This document shows, one piece after another, positions 1 to 8,957 of a stretch of 64,000 nucleotides of DNA. The translations under genes were made by a program, and so were the position numbers. The notes beneath the pieces are model-generated. The model saw nothing but the letters and a program-made list of their open reading frames with translations. It was not told the DNA's origin and searched no databases. Position 1 is the stretch's first letter. Each line of letters opens with the position of its first letter. Source of the stretch: Abditibacteriaceae bacterium (GTDB taxonomy: Bacteria; Armatimonadota; Abditibacteriia; Abditibacteriales; Abditibacteriaceae); the NCBI GenBank assembly GCA_019239895.1, contig JAFAZH010000004.1:372001-436000 (forward strand). The letters are read 5' to 3'.

Positions 1-737
1 ACACCACTTCGGCGGGGTGGCTCGGTTATTCCGATGAAAAGCTGCGCCATCTGTGCCGCGTGGCGCTGGCGCAGGGGTGGGATTATTTTAAAATCAAAGT
101 TGGCCGCAGTGTAGAAGATGACATCCGCCGCTGCACAATCATCCGCGAAGAGATTGGCGCGGAGCGCAAACTCATGGTGGATGCCAACCAATACTGGGAT
201 GTCGGCACCGCAATTGCCCACATGCGACAGCTTGCTCGTTTTAACCCCTGGTGGATAGAAGAACCAACCAGCCCCGACGATATTCTGGGTCATGCAGCGA
301 TTGCCCGCGCCGTGGCTCCCATCGGCGTAGCCACCGGGGAACATTGCCAGAATCGCGTGATTTTCAAGCAACTCATGCAGGCTGAAGCCATCCAGTTCTG
401 CCAGATTGATAGCTGCCGGTTGGGGGGCGTTAATGAAGTTCTCGCGGTTATTCTCATGGCGGCCAAGTTTGGCATTCCCGTCTGTCCTCATGCCGGAGGT
501 GTCGGTCTCTGCGAATATGTTCAGCATCTCTCGCTCTTCGATTATATCTGCGTGGGCACCTCGCTCGAAAATCGCGTCCTGGAGTATGTGGATCATCTGC
601 ACGAGCATTTTCTTGATCCTGTTACCATGCAGAACGGCCATTACATGCCGCCGACGCAGCCGGGCTATAGCATTACCATGCACCGCGCATCTATTGAAGA
701 GTTTTCCTTCCCGCATGGCGCGGCCTGGCAAGCTTAG
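1..737 (+). CDS. L-fuconate dehydratase, C-terminal part (cut by window start)
   Basis: Enolase-superfamily dehydratase; by similarity it removes water from L-fuconate to give 2-keto-3-deoxy-L-fuconate in L-fucose breakdown. The reading frame is already open at base 3 and runs about 244 codons to TAG at 735-737, so only the C-terminal barrel is present. Visible catalytic elements, counted from the window edge: KIK (about residues 30-32, the Lys-x-Lys base), MVDANQ and WWIEEP (metal-binding acids), ATGEHCQNR (third metal-binding acid), QIDSCRLGG and [12 protein letters not shown] (Asp/His dyad). The [12 protein letters not shown] start and the DHLHEH and PPTQPGYS segments match fuconate dehydratases (ENOSF1-like) more closely than generic mandelate racemases. 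The substrate is inferred from these motifs. The next gene starts about 60 bp downstream in the same direction. Confidence 0.88.
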   Translation, partial: TTSAGWLGYSDEKLRHLCRVALAQGWDYFKIKVGRSVEDDIRRCTIIREEIGAERKLMVDANQYWDVGTAIAHMRQLARFNPWWIEEPTSPDDILGHAAIARAVAPIGVATGEHCQNRVIFKQLMQAEAIQFCQIDSCRLGGVNEVLAVILMAAKFGIPVCPHAGGVGLCEYVQHLSLFDYICVGTSLENRVLEYVDHLHEHFLDPVTMQNGHYMPPTQPGYSITMHRASIEEFSFPHGAAWQA

Positions 738-795
738 CGGCACTCAGGGATAATCACCAATTGGCGGATACGAATTTATTGACGAAGAGGTTCAA

Positions 796-1599
796 ATGAG
801 AAGGCGGGATTTTTTGAAGACATCCATTGCGACAACATCCCTGGTGGGGTTAAGTCAGGTAGCCGAAGTAGCCAACGCTGCTGACGCCCTGGCAGACAGG
901 CAATATTACGAGTTGCGGACTTACACTTTCAAGCCCGGCGCGAGCCACCAGTTAGTAGAAGATTATCTCAGCCAGGCGGCTCTGCCTGCCCTTAACCGCA
1001 TTGGCAGTTCACCGGTAGGAGTTTTTACGGAACTAAATAAACCCGACAGCGATGCGCTCTATGTCTTGATTCCTTACAATTCACTGGCGGCCTTTGCCAC
1101 CGCCGCGACTCAGTTAATGGCCGATGCCGATTACCAAAAAGCGGCAGCCAATTACCTGAATGTGCCCCCGGCTGATCCGGCTTATGTGCGTATGGAGAGT
1201 TCGCTTTTGGTAGCTTTTAGCGGAATGCCCAGGCTGCAATTGCCAGCCACAAATGCGGAGAAAAAGCCGCGCCTCTTCGAGTTGCGCACTTATGAAAGCC
1301 ACAGTGAAAGAGCGGCCCTCAAGAAAATCGAGATGTTTAACAACGGAGAAATTGACATCATGCGCCGGGTTGGGCTTAGCCCCGTTTTCTACGGCCAGAT
1401 GCTCATCGGCCCGCGGATGCCCAATCTGACGTACATGCTTTCGGGTGACGACATGGCAGCGCACAAAAAGCATTGGGGCGCTTTCGGCGGCGATGCGGAG
1501 TGGAAGAAACTGAGTACCACCCCTGGCTACCGTGATCCCGAAATCGTTTCTAAAATCACCAATAAGTTTCTTAGCCCAACACCTTATTCACAAATTTAA
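796..1599 (+). CDS. NIPSNAP family protein with Tat signal
   Basis: 267 residues. The N-terminus carries a twin-arginine motif (RRRDFLKTS) followed by a hydrophobic stretch and an ANAAD cleavage region, so export in folded form is likely. Two repeats start with the YYELRTYTF and RLFELRTYES motifs (about residues 37 and 160), the hallmark of NIPSNAP (ferredoxin-like dimeric alpha/beta barrel) domains. The start is supported by AGAGG upstream of the ATG. NIPSNAP proteins have no settled enzymatic role; secreted two-domain forms are common beside sugar-catabolic genes. It follows the fuconate dehydratase by about 60 bp and may share its transcript. An inverted repeat of CCGGGCA-type sequence follows the stop. 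Confidence 0.85.
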   Translation: MRRRDFLKTSIATTSLVGLSQVAEVANAADALADRQYYELRTYTFKPGASHQLVEDYLSQAALPALNRIGSSPVGVFTELNKPDSDALYVLIPYNSLAAFATAATQLMADADYQKAAANYLNVPPADPAYVRMESSLLVAFSGMPRLQLPATNAEKKPRLFELRTYESHSERAALKKIEMFNNGEIDIMRRVGLSPVFYGQMLIGPRMPNLTYMLSGDDMAAHKKHWGAFGGDAEWKKLSTTPGYRDPEIVSKITNKFLSPTPYSQI

Positions 1600-1649
1600 G
1601 GCCGGGCAACGCCGGGTATTTCAATGCCTGGTATCCAATGCCCGGCCCA

Positions 1650-2840
1650 TCACTTAATCCGATAGAGATGCACAGCATACGGTTGAAAATCGTCGTCAAA
1701 TTGCCCATTATGCAATAGAATAGTACGGCCTTCGCCTAAGACTTCGGCAGTGGCCGTGTTACCGACGCCCGGCACCTGAAAAGAACCGCGCGCTGGCCCG
1801 TTATGCATTCCTACGCTAAAGACGTAGGTCGCACCATTATAATTCTTAACCATAGCGTCAATCGGTACGTCTGGGGAAGAAGATTTCACGGTTGCTCCAT
1901 CTTTGATGGTGGGGCTATTGAGGACAGGAGCTAAGTCGTGGACTTGCTGGTTGAGCGCGGTCACTGCCGGAAGTAAGATCGGATCATCTAAGAGTGCGTG
2001 TTCATTGAACTGCGGCTTGAATTGATGCACAAAGTAAATAAGACCCGTCGAACCATGAATCAGGGACATCCACACTTCGGCGCGGATTTGAGTGGGGCTG
2101 ACCATCGCTTTTTCGTTATCAATGCGGCTGGCCTCAATGCAATTCCAGATAATCTTCTTGCCGCCTGTCCACTGCGTTAAACGATCTACACCTTTGGGCA
2201 CATACCACAAAGAGTTCTCGCCATTGGGCAGACCAGCCACCGGGTAAACATCGTAAGAAACGATGTCACAGCCCTTGACATAAGTCAGGTAATCATCGGG
2301 CCGCGCCCCGGTGCCTCGGCCAATCCATTGATCGTTAGAAACCCCCTGACCTAAGTTCAGCATGATGGGTCGCGTCGGGTCAGAAGCGCGCATTTGCTCG
2401 TATTCCGCGACGATTTTAGGGGGCGGCACTGGCCCACCCCAGCCCTGCTTGCCCGTTGCCGGGTCAGTAATGGCCTGGGCATTGTCTGGTTCGTCACCAT
2501 GCATCCAGCCCACGATGGTTTTATCGGTTTTATGTGCCAGCCCAACGGCATTCTGCTCGCAAATGACGGGCATCCCCGCCGCTTTGAGGGTGGTTAACTG
2601 CTCTTCAGTCGGCCCCTGCCAGAGTCCAATATAAAGATTAATCCCTGCCGCCTTGAATTTGGCGGCATTTTGGGGGCCTTGCAGCCACACCGCAATAGGA
2701 AAATAGTTGGGGTCTGCGGGCGGCCCATACTGCCATTGGGCGTAAGGCGAAGTGGCGGCGGCTGATACAGGAAGAGAAGTTAAAGCAACCATGACCAATG
2801 GAAACAGTACAGCTATGAGTAGAGATGACATTTTCAACAT
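1650..2840 (-). CDS. Secreted glycoside-hydrolase-like TIM-barrel protein
   Basis: 396 residues from the ATG at 2840, chosen because AAGGTGATC lies just upstream; a TTG five codons earlier is less likely. The N-terminus is a signal peptide (LLIAVLFPLVMVALTSLPVSAAA). The mature part shows features of TIM-barrel glycosidases: PIAVWLQGPQNAAKFKAAGINLYIGLWQGPT, GWMHGDEPDN (a Glu at the position where such barrels place acid/base residues), SYDVYPV, NCIEAS and EVWMSLIHGSTGLIYFVHQ. The tail (about residues 315-396) looks like a small beta domain. The family is not certain; it resembles the catalytic fold of GH42/GH5-like proteins. Minus-strand neighbour of a sugar isomerase 37 bp upstream, so a short co-transcribed pair is likely. 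Confidence 0.65.
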   Translation of the reverse strand: MLKMSSLLIAVLFPLVMVALTSLPVSAAATSPYAQWQYGPPADPNYFPIAVWLQGPQNAAKFKAAGINLYIGLWQGPTEEQLTTLKAAGMPVICEQNAVGLAHKTDKTIVGWMHGDEPDNAQAITDPATGKQGWGGPVPPPKIVAEYEQMRASDPTRPIMLNLGQGVSNDQWIGRGTGARPDDYLTYVKGCDIVSYDVYPVAGLPNGENSLWYVPKGVDRLTQWTGGKKIIWNCIEASRIDNEKAMVSPTQIRAEVWMSLIHGSTGLIYFVHQFKPQFNEHALLDDPILLPAVTALNQQVHDLAPVLNSPTIKDGATVKSSSPDVPIDAMVKNYNGATYVFSVGMHNGPARGSFQVPGVGNTATAEVLGEGRTILLHNGQFDDDFQPYAVHLYRIK

Positions 2841-2877
2841 AGAGATCACCTTCAATTACCTAACACCATAAACCATC

Positions 2878-3906
2878 TTAGGACTTTAGCCCTAAGCCCA
2901 AAACTTCTTTACAGTATTTGATACTGCGCTCCAGTTCGTCCTTTTGATACTGTTGCTCGGCTTGCTTGGGGTCGGCACCTTCAGGAGCTTTGAACGGACT
3001 CATGGGCTTACCAAGCCTGGCTAATTTCTGGAACTGCAAGAATTCATAAGCGCGAATGTCTCGGTAAGGCGGCCAGAATTCTGCTTTCAGATAGGGGAAA
3101 GGCCGCGCAAAGCCAGAAATAATCTCCAATTGCACCGGCACCCCAGGGCAGAGCTTAGCAAAGCGTTCGATATAGGTTTGGCAATCTACATTCCCCTCCC
3201 CCATCGCTGTCCATTGCACCACTGCGCCATTTTCATCTTCCCAGACTGCCGAATCGCGGATGCCTGTCGTCACCGCATAGGGAGCTAGAATTTCCAGGTT
3301 GGTGAGCGGGTCTTCGAGCGTCCAAGTGGCATTGCCTGCATCCAGCGTGGCCCCCACATAATCCGTCCCGGCTTCTTCAATCAAAGTCACCAACTGCCAG
3401 GCTTGCATATCGCCAGCATGATTCTCGATGGCAATCTTCACCCCGGCATCAAGAGCCTGGCTGCGCGCCGCTTTACAGACTTTGACGGTATCCTTAATGC
3501 GCGCCGCCAGGCCACCCTCTGTCTTGCGGTCTTCGCCTACACCCTGGTAACAACGCGCCACCGGGGAACCGAGCGTTTTAGCCACTCGCAGCAGCAGCGA
3601 TACATGCTCTTCCGCTGAGCCGAAACGGTTGTCGTAAGAAGTCGAGGTCGGGCAAATGCTACCCGTTCCGGCGTGAATCGCAATACCTAAGTCATCGGCT
3701 TTGGCTTTGACTTCTTTAAGGTAAGATTCATCATGGCTCTCGTAAACTAAAAGGTCGGAGAAGAGCACGGTATCCACCTGAAGCTGCGCCGCGTAATCCA
3801 GCAGTTGGGGCGCTTTCCAGCCAAAGGCGCGGATCGAAAAGTTATCGAAGCCAAGGGGAATGTTTTTACGGTTAGCGTTGTTGTGGGATGAAGTGTTTTC
3901 GGCCAT
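2878..3906 (-). CDS. Sugar phosphate isomerase/epimerase (xylose isomerase-like TIM barrel)
   Basis: 342 residues. AP-endonuclease-2/xylose-isomerase-like barrel: [28 protein letters not shown] at the start, [10 protein letters not shown] (metal-binding Glu about residue 172), [11 protein letters not shown] (Asp/Asn) and VQLEIISGF (Glu late in the barrel). These acids are the usual divalent-metal ligands. There is no signal peptide, so it is cytoplasmic. It is transcribed just ahead of the secreted glycosidase-like gene. The true substrate is unknown; family members isomerise or epimerise keto-sugars and inositols. A long polar tail with [14 protein letters not shown] follows the barrel. Confidence 0.82.
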   Translation of the reverse strand: MAENTSSHNNANRKNIPLGFDNFSIRAFGWKAPQLLDYAAQLQVDTVLFSDLLVYESHDESYLKEVKAKADDLGIAIHAGTGSICPTSTSYDNRFGSAEEHVSLLLRVAKTLGSPVARCYQGVGEDRKTEGGLAARIKDTVKVCKAARSQALDAGVKIAIENHAGDMQAWQLVTLIEEAGTDYVGATLDAGNATWTLEDPLTNLEILAPYAVTTGIRDSAVWEDENGAVVQWTAMGEGNVDCQTYIERFAKLCPGVPVQLEIISGFARPFPYLKAEFWPPYRDIRAYEFLQFQKLARLGKPMSPFKAPEGADPKQAEQQYQKDELERSIKYCKEVLGLGLKS

Positions 3907-4048
3907 AAAGAGTGAACCTATTGTAAATAAAAGTTAAAACTTAGGAAACAGAGTTGTGGTGCTTTTCAATTTAGCACGACTGTAACAATTCGACCATCTT
4001 TAACTGATGTAAATCATGTATCACCCGGCGGTTAATTAAGGAGCAATC

Positions 4049-5185
4049 ATGTTGGCAATGCAGCAGGAAGAGGCGCAGCAAAAGCTGTTATACAGCATCA
4101 GCATAATATCTCTGGTAGGTCTCATCATGCTCTACTCATTATGGCCCCTGACAGCAGCCAGGGCCGCGACAACACCAAACCCACAAAATTCCACTTCTGC
4201 CAGCACTGTCAAGTATAACGGTGAGTTTGTAGCCTTAGAGCCGGAAACAGCGGGGCCAGATTTTAAGCTTCAGGGTGAATATGTCGGCACCCTTACAGCT
4301 ATGGGAAGCACACCACAAAAGTTTGCCGCCCAGGTGGTCGCTATTGGCAGCGGCGCTTTTCGCGCTTATCTGCTACCGGGTGGACTGCCCGGCGCAGGTT
4401 GGGATGGGACTTCTAAATGGGTAGTTCAAGGCAGAACCGAAGGCGATAAGACAACCCTGCAAAGTTATGACGGTAAGGGCTATAGCATCACCATCAATGG
4501 TGATTCGATTACGGGCCAAACGGCAAAGGGCGAAAAGCTTGAACTCAACAAGATAGTGCGGGAAAGTCCGACCGTAGGCGCACCCCCACCGACTGGTGCA
4601 TTGGTGCTTTTTAATGGCACCGATTTAACGCAATGGCGACAGGGACGCATGGATGAGCGCAAGCTTTTAGCGGCGATGTTGAACCCGCAGGTCAAAAGAA
4701 TCGGGGCTGGCCCCTTAACTAAAAAAGGCTTCAAAGACTTTTTCTTGCATGTGGAGTTTCGCCTGCCATTTAAGCCCCTGGCGCGCAGTCAGGGACGGAG
4801 TAATAGCGGTGTGTGCCTGCAGAATCGCTATGAGATTCAGGTCTTAGATACATTCGGCTCCGGGTTAGGGATTAAGACCGCTGAAGGCGATGTCTGTGGT
4901 GACATCTTCGCGAAGGCGCCGGCCCAGGTTAATATGTGCCTGCCGCCGCTCTCGTGGCAGACTTACGATATAGACTTTCAGGCGGCACGCTTCGATAAAA
5001 CTGGCAAGAAGATTAAGAATGCTCGCGCGACCATCAAGTTAAATGGCGTGGTCGTTCAAAACAATCAGGAGATTAATGGCTCGACCCATCTGATGCAACC
5101 GGAAAGTCCTCAAGACGGGCCACTCATGCTCCAGGATCATGGCAGTCCGGTTTTCTTTCGTAATATCTGGCTGGTGCCAAAATAA
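4049..5185 (+). CDS. DUF1080 / 3-keto-disaccharide hydrolase domain protein, membrane-anchored or secreted
   Basis: 378 residues, start supported by AAGGAG seven bases upstream of ATG. A hydrophobic stretch (about residues 12-36) acts as signal or anchor. Residues 50-175 form an N-terminal beta region (GEYVGTLTAMGSTPQKFAAQVVAIG). From LVLFNGTDLTQW (about residue 186) to the end is a DUF1080 concanavalin-like domain with its usual blocks: FLHVEFRLPF, RSNSGVCLQNRYEIQVLDTFG, SWQTYDIDFQAARFD, ATIKLNGVVVQNN and PLMLQDHGSPVFFRNIWL. The family is named for 3-keto-disaccharide hydrolysis but most members are uncharacterised. It fits the sugar-breakdown theme of this end of the window. Confidence 0.85.
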   Translation: MLAMQQEEAQQKLLYSISIISLVGLIMLYSLWPLTAARAATTPNPQNSTSASTVKYNGEFVALEPETAGPDFKLQGEYVGTLTAMGSTPQKFAAQVVAIGSGAFRAYLLPGGLPGAGWDGTSKWVVQGRTEGDKTTLQSYDGKGYSITINGDSITGQTAKGEKLELNKIVRESPTVGAPPPTGALVLFNGTDLTQWRQGRMDERKLLAAMLNPQVKRIGAGPLTKKGFKDFFLHVEFRLPFKPLARSQGRSNSGVCLQNRYEIQVLDTFGSGLGIKTAEGDVCGDIFAKAPAQVNMCLPPLSWQTYDIDFQAARFDKTGKKIKNARATIKLNGVVVQNNQEINGSTHLMQPESPQDGPLMLQDHGSPVFFRNIWLVPK

Positions 5186-5224
5186 CTTTCCACCTCTTGA
5201 AATATCTTAAACTACCGAGACATC

Positions 5225-6565
5225 ATGGAGCACCGCGCCGCCAACATTAAGTCCGATCCTACCCGCCAAGCCGACGCGGTGCAGCCAGTTCCCGCCTCGC
5301 TGCCGTCGCAGGAAGACCTTTACCGGAGTGTCTTTGAGCGTTCGGCAGTGGGAACATCTATTCTGGATTTGAACTGCCGCTTCATTAAGGTCAATCAAGC
5401 GGATGCCAACCTCTTTGGTTATACCCCGGAAGAGATGTTACAGATTCCTGTAGGGGCCATCACCGATCCGACGGATGCAGGCACTACCGGTGATTACATA
5501 CGACGCTTATTCGCAGGCGAGATAGATTCTTTTCAGATCGAAAAGCGTTACCGACACAAGCAGGGGCATCCGTTCTGGGGGTTGCTGAGCCTGGCCCTGG
5601 TGCGCGATGCCGTCGGGCAACCCGCTTATTTTATTGCCCAGGTGCAGGATATAACGGCCCATAAAGAACTTGAGGCGGAACGGGCTGCGCTGTTGGCCAA
5701 GGAACGTGAGGCGCGGACGCAAGCTGAAACCGCGAAAGAGCAAGCTGAAGCCGCGCGAGAACAAGCCGAGGCCGCTAATCGCGCCAAAGATGAATTTCTG
5801 GCGACCCTGTCCCACGAACTGCGCACGCCACTCAACGCCATTTTAGGCTGGGCACACCTTCTGCGCAGCGGCCAGTTAGACGACGCCAATGCAGCCACAG
5901 CGGTGGAGACGATTGAGCGCAACGCGCAGTTACAGGCGCAACTCGTCGAAGACCTGCTGGATGTCTCGCGCATTATCAGCGGCAAATTACATCTGAAAGT
6001 GCAGGTCGTGAAGCTTGTGCCAATTATCCAGGCCGCTATCACGGCGGTGCAACCAGCAGCAGAAGCTAAAGCGATTCAGTTCAGGTGCGATCTTGACTCG
6101 ACGATTGGCCCTATTACTGGCGATCCGGCTCGCTTACAGCAAGTTATCTCAAATTTATTATCCAACGCCATCAAATTTACCCCTGAACAGGGAGACGTTT
6201 ATGTGCTGCTAAAATCCCTTGGCTCGGCTATCGAGATTCAGGTCAGAGACACCGGGCAAGGCATTAAACCAGAGTTCTTGCCGCACGTATTCGACCGCTT
6301 CCGGCAGGCGGACGGCAGCAGCACCAGGAATTATGGCGGCTTGGGGTTAGGGCTGGCGATAGCACGCCATCTTACCGAGTTGCATGGCGGCACGGTTGAA
6401 GTTCACAGCGAGGGAGAGGGACGAGGAGCAGTTTTCACCGTTCAACTTCCGCTGGCACCAACCCAGACAGACTCTACAGATGGGAAAACGGCAGGGGCAA
6501 CAGCAATCAATAACACCAACGGAAATGCAGCAGGTGCGCAACACAGCGATACACTTTCCGCATAA
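5225..6565 (+). CDS. PAS-domain sensor histidine kinase
   Basis: 446 residues, no membrane segment, so a soluble sensor. Residues about 33-150: PAS domain (YRSVFERSAVGTSILDLNCRFIKVNQA) with a PAC tail (FIAQVQDITAHKELEAERAAL). Residues 150-190: Ala/Glu-rich coiled-coil linker with repeated EQAEAA units. HisKA follows with FLATLSHELRTPLNAIL (phospho-acceptor His). The ATPase domain shows NLLSNAIKFTP (N box), VRDTGQGI (G1) and GGLGLGLAIA (G2). No receiver domain is fused; a low-complexity Thr/Gly/Asn tail ends the protein. No response regulator lies adjacent, so it is an orphan kinase. The kinase half is close in sequence to that of the hybrid kinase near the other end of the window. Confidence 0.93.
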   Translation: MEHRAANIKSDPTRQADAVQPVPASLPSQEDLYRSVFERSAVGTSILDLNCRFIKVNQADANLFGYTPEEMLQIPVGAITDPTDAGTTGDYIRRLFAGEIDSFQIEKRYRHKQGHPFWGLLSLALVRDAVGQPAYFIAQVQDITAHKELEAERAALLAKEREARTQAETAKEQAEAAREQAEAANRAKDEFLATLSHELRTPLNAILGWAHLLRSGQLDDANAATAVETIERNAQLQAQLVEDLLDVSRIISGKLHLKVQVVKLVPIIQAAITAVQPAAEAKAIQFRCDLDSTIGPITGDPARLQQVISNLLSNAIKFTPEQGDVYVLLKSLGSAIEIQVRDTGQGIKPEFLPHVFDRFRQADGSSTRNYGGLGLGLAIARHLTELHGGTVEVHSEGEGRGAVFTVQLPLAPTQTDSTDGKTAGATAINNTNGNAAGAQHSDTLSA

Positions 6566-6615
6566 CCCACCATGCAGCGTTAGCTCAAGCTGGATTATTT
6601 AGAAGCCTGGATTAC

Positions 6616-7212
6616 CTACCAGAAACGCCACCACGGACGCTCGTCGTCGGCATGTTTTTCCTGTCCAGCCAGCACAGCGCCATTCTCTTGCGCGTCAAAA
6701 CTCGTGGGCCAGTGCGTTTTCGCATCGTAAGATGCGCCTTCTACTTGCATTCCGAAATCTTTGACCAAACGTAGATCCGCCCCGTGTAAAATAGCATTAT
6801 CCAAACAGGTCAATTCTAAATTGGCTAACTCTAAAGTGGCACCTGTCAGGTTAGCACCGGTTAAATTAGCTCGCCCCAGATTAGCACGGTTCAAGATAGC
6901 CCCACTCAGATTGGCTCCCGTTAAGTCCGCCCCCGCCAGGTTCGCGTTGCTCAAATCGGCACCTGAGAGATCGGCCCCGGCCATATCAGCGTCCGCCAGA
7001 TCAGCACCAGTTAAATCCGCGCTTTGCAGCAGTTGCTTTTCTAAAAAGGCAGCGCGCAAATTAGTGCCACGCAGACTAATGCCTTCCAGGGTGTCCACCC
7101 CGTCCACACGATGGAGCACGGCATCGCGGTGAGGCATGACGGCACTCTCTTTTAATTTGATCTCGACCATTGAGTTATCTTTCGTTTCCGTCTGTATTAT
7201 CACACTACTCAT
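6616..7212 (-). CDS. Pentapeptide repeat protein
   Basis: About 198 residues if it starts at ATG 7212; a GTG at 7233 and an ATG at 7170 are alternatives and no clear ribosome site decides. The core (from about LRGTNLRAAFLEKQLLQSADLTGADLADADMAGADLSGADLSN) is made of A(D/N)LXX pentapeptides, around 20 of them, which fold as a right-handed quadrilateral beta-helix. Members include DNA mimics that bind gyrase and many proteins of unknown role. The C-terminus (RPWWRFW) is basic and aromatic. It shares no operon with its neighbours. Confidence 0.85.
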   Translation of the reverse strand: MSSVIIQTETKDNSMVEIKLKESAVMPHRDAVLHRVDGVDTLEGISLRGTNLRAAFLEKQLLQSADLTGADLADADMAGADLSGADLSNANLAGADLTGANLSGAILNRANLGRANLTGANLTGATLELANLELTCLDNAILHGADLRLVKDFGMQVEGASYDAKTHWPTSFDAQENGAVLAGQEKHADDERPWWRFW

Positions 7213-7447
7213 TGGTTCGCCACTCGCGGGCACTCAAAAAACACTTCAAGCTTCATTTTACAGCAGATTTCAGTTCAACAAATCACGCCCGCAGATTACA
7301 CTACTGAAGAATGACAGCACGGAAGTTGCCGTGTGTTGTTTCGCCTGCTCAAGCGCCCCTGGCCTGGCAATGGCGCTGATTACTTCCATTGTGGCTCCGG
7401 CAGCAGGGGAGGCGACGGCCACTTGTATAGCTAGCGGCCAGCCCTGC
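7213..7447. other. Gap with no supported gene
   Basis: Between the pentapeptide gene and the first attC-like site. Short ORFs exist on both strands (for example plus 7136-7540) but have no ribosome site, domain or convincing codon pattern. I see no promoter or repeat here. Confidence 0.4.
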
Positions 7448-7542
7448 ACCCAAGACAATAAGCAGTGTGAAATGATGGAATTGCGGCTGGCAGAAGGGTT
7501 ATACAAGCGGCTTAGATGGTGGGGCGGAGCGCCCGGTTAGGC
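7448..7542 (-). repeat. attC-like recombination site (degraded), downstream of GNAT cassette
   Basis: On the plus strand the right end reads AGCGCCCGGTTAGGC: a GTTRRRY box (7536-7542) preceded by AGCGCC, as at the sites near 8912 and 10212. The presumed left box at 7448-7454 is ACCCAAG, one base off RYYYAAC. It sits just past the stop of the minus-strand acetyltransferase, where a cassette's attC is expected. The left end is weak. Confidence 0.4.
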
Positions 7543-7555
7543 CATTATGGAGGAC

Positions 7556-8053
7556 TTAGAGATCTAAAATGTAGGCTTGGTCGCAACGCGCTGATAAATG
7601 TTTGGCAGGCGTCTCGCGGAACCCAAAGCTAACATAAAGACGGATGGCTTCCTTCAATACACTGGCTGTTTCCAGAGTGACGTGCTTAAACCCCAACTGG
7701 CGAGCCTGAGAAACAGTGCGCTCCAAGAGCAGACGCCCCCAGCCTCTACCGCGTGCGTAGGGTGCCAGATACATTTTGCGCAGTTCACATATTTCTGCGT
7801 CCACGGGATAGAGACCAACTGTGCCCAACAACTGGCCCTGCATATCCTCCAGCAACTCAAAGCAACCGCCTCTCTTGATGTAGCTTTCCTCTATATCCTC
7901 TAAGTCGGCATCTGTAGTTTGAGCATCAGGCGACAAACCATACTCAGTCAGGATGCCAAAGACGAAGGCTTTGACTCGGCTCCGGTCTGCGTTACTTGCG
8001 GGCCGGATGACAAAATCGGCCAATGGCTCATTCATTTTGTCACTGTGTTGCAT
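7556..8053 (-). CDS. GNAT family N-acetyltransferase
   Basis: About 165 residues from ATG 8053; ATG 8035 (MNEPLADF) is equally possible. The frame stays open to 8146, but those codons translate the attC-like palindrome and are not credible protein. GNAT features: FVIRPASNADRSRVKAFVFGILTEYG (motif C/D), CELRKMYLAPYARGRGWGRLLLERTVSQAR (motif A, with R-G-R-G-W-G binding the acetyl-CoA pyrophosphate), and ETASVLKEAIRLYVSFGFRE (motif B). The acceptor substrate cannot be told. It looks like a gene cassette: one gene on the minus strand flanked on both sides by attC-like sites, with no promoter of its own visible. Confidence 0.85.
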   Translation of the reverse strand: MQHSDKMNEPLADFVIRPASNADRSRVKAFVFGILTEYGLSPDAQTTDADLEDIEESYIKRGGCFELLEDMQGQLLGTVGLYPVDAEICELRKMYLAPYARGRGWGRLLLERTVSQARQLGFKHVTLETASVLKEAIRLYVSFGFRETPAKHLSARCDQAYILDL

Positions 8054-8091
8054 AGCAGAAGACCAAGCGCACGGCTTGGCTACGTGCGACG

Positions 8092-8168
8092 GCCCAACAC
8101 TGAATTTAGCCGCGCTTGGAGGTTGAGGCACGAAGCCGGAAGGCATCGGGGGTAATGCTTAGTTGGGC
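8092..8168 (-). repeat. attC-like site between toxin and GNAT cassettes
   Basis: 77 bp. Ends are exact inverted copies: GCCCAAC (8092-8098, RYYYAAC) and GTTGGGC (8162-8168, GTTRRRY). Five-base spacers (ACTGA and GCTTA) lead to inner boxes ATTTAGCC and GGGTAAT, which pair with one extra base and one mismatch. This is the layout of integron attC sites (R''-spacer-L''...L'-spacer-R'). It starts 14 bases after the stop of the PIN toxin gene. Confidence 0.65.
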
Positions 8169-8181
8169 CTCATGGCTATCA

Positions 8182-8568
8182 CTACCACTCCCGTTTTACG
8201 CCATAACTATCGAATATCTTGTCTAAACTGATGATAGGTAATTGCTCAACTTGAGCTTGAGCGATTATCAAACGATCAAACGGGTCACGATGGTAGAAAG
8301 GCAGGTTACAGACAGCTTTGAGATGTTCAACCGTGATACCCAAAATCTCTATACTGTTGTGCTCTAACTGTGCGGGGAATAACGATTCAAAAGGCTGTCC
8401 CAGGTCTAACTTACTGATGCTGAACTTGATGGCCATCTCCCACAAGCTGGCGATACTGATGAATAGCTCATTCCCTTCATTATCTATCACTTGGCGAGCA
8501 TGGACACTCAGTTGAAGGTTGCCCTCGATGAACCAGATTAAGCTGTGCGTATCGAGCAGATATTTCAT
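8182..8568 (-). CDS. PIN-domain toxin (VapC-like)
   Basis: 128 residues, start ATG at 8568 overlapping the stop of the antitoxin gene by four bases (ATGA), so translation is coupled. PIN nuclease signature: MKYLLDTHSLIWFIEG (Asp6, first metal ligand), ISIASLWEMAIK (Glu in the second block) and YHRDPFDRLIIAQAQ (two Asp in the third block), then IISLDKIFDSYGV (fourth acid). These are the acids of VapC-type RNases that cut tRNA or rRNA when free of antitoxin. The TDTHSLIWF-type subgroup is usually paired with a Phd/YefM antitoxin, as here. Confidence 0.9.
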   Translation of the reverse strand: MKYLLDTHSLIWFIEGNLQLSVHARQVIDNEGNELFISIASLWEMAIKFSISKLDLGQPFESLFPAQLEHNSIEILGITVEHLKAVCNLPFYHRDPFDRLIIAQAQVEQLPIISLDKIFDSYGVKREW

Positions 8569-8792
8569 TCCATATATTCTTTGAAGTCTTCCAACGGCGC
8601 ATCAAAATCAGGAGCCATTGCAATAAGACCTTTAGCACTGCCAAACTGCCGCTTACGCCGCTTGACCGTTCGTGGCACAAGTTGCACTGCTACATCTTCA
8701 TTTTTCTGAATAAAGACTTCTTCGCCAGCAGTAGCGGCTTCGATCAGGTCAAGCAGATGTGTTTTTGCTTCGTCCAGAGTCACGGTTTGCAT
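8565..8792 (-). CDS. Phd/YefM-type antitoxin of the PIN toxin
   Basis: 75 residues. The N-terminal MQTVTLDEAKTHLLDLIEAATAGEEVFIQKNEDVAVQLVP matches Phd/YefM DNA-binding antitoxins. The Arg/Lys-rich middle (RTVKRRKRQFGSAKG) and acidic tail (DFDAPLEDFKEYME) form the toxin-wrapping segment; the GSAKGL...FDAPL...F end is typical for partners of PIN toxins. It is the first gene of the pair and probably represses its own operon. Toxin-antitoxin pairs are frequent cargo of chromosomal integron arrays, which they stabilise. Confidence 0.9.
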   Translation of the reverse strand: MQTVTLDEAKTHLLDLIEAATAGEEVFIQKNEDVAVQLVPRTVKRRKRQFGSAKGLIAMAPDFDAPLEDFKEYME

Positions 8793-8845
8793 AATAGCTT
8801 CACCCTCATGAATTATAACGATTTTAGCTAAGTCGCGCGCATGAG

Positions 8846-8918
8846 GCCCAACGCCAAGGTTTGCGGTGGGGAAGGCGCAGCGGAGCTGGAACCCATCCGT
8901 TGCAGCGCCTGGTTCGGC
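8846..8918 (-). repeat. attC-like site upstream of the toxin-antitoxin cassette
   Basis: 73 bp with ends GCCCAAC (8846-8852) and GTTCGGC (8912-8918). In gene orientation it opens GCCGAACCAGGCGCTGCAAC and closes TTGGCGTTGGGC, close to common environmental attC sites that begin CTAACAAGGCGCTGCA. An inner stem pairs GGCGC...AGCGGA with TCCGTT...GCGCC. It lies between the stop of the DUF6236 gene (8958) and the antitoxin start. Confidence 0.65.
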
Positions 8919-8957
8919 GGTTGTTTAAGAATTGTTGCTCTGATATGCAATCAGGTA

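Noticed and set aside
7136-7540. 134-codon plus-strand ORF
   Set aside because: No ribosome site or domain, and it overlaps the pentapeptide gene start and a degraded attC-like site.
8054-8146. N-terminal extension of the GNAT frame
   Set aside because: These codons translate an attC-like palindrome; the acetyltransferase fold starts after 8053.
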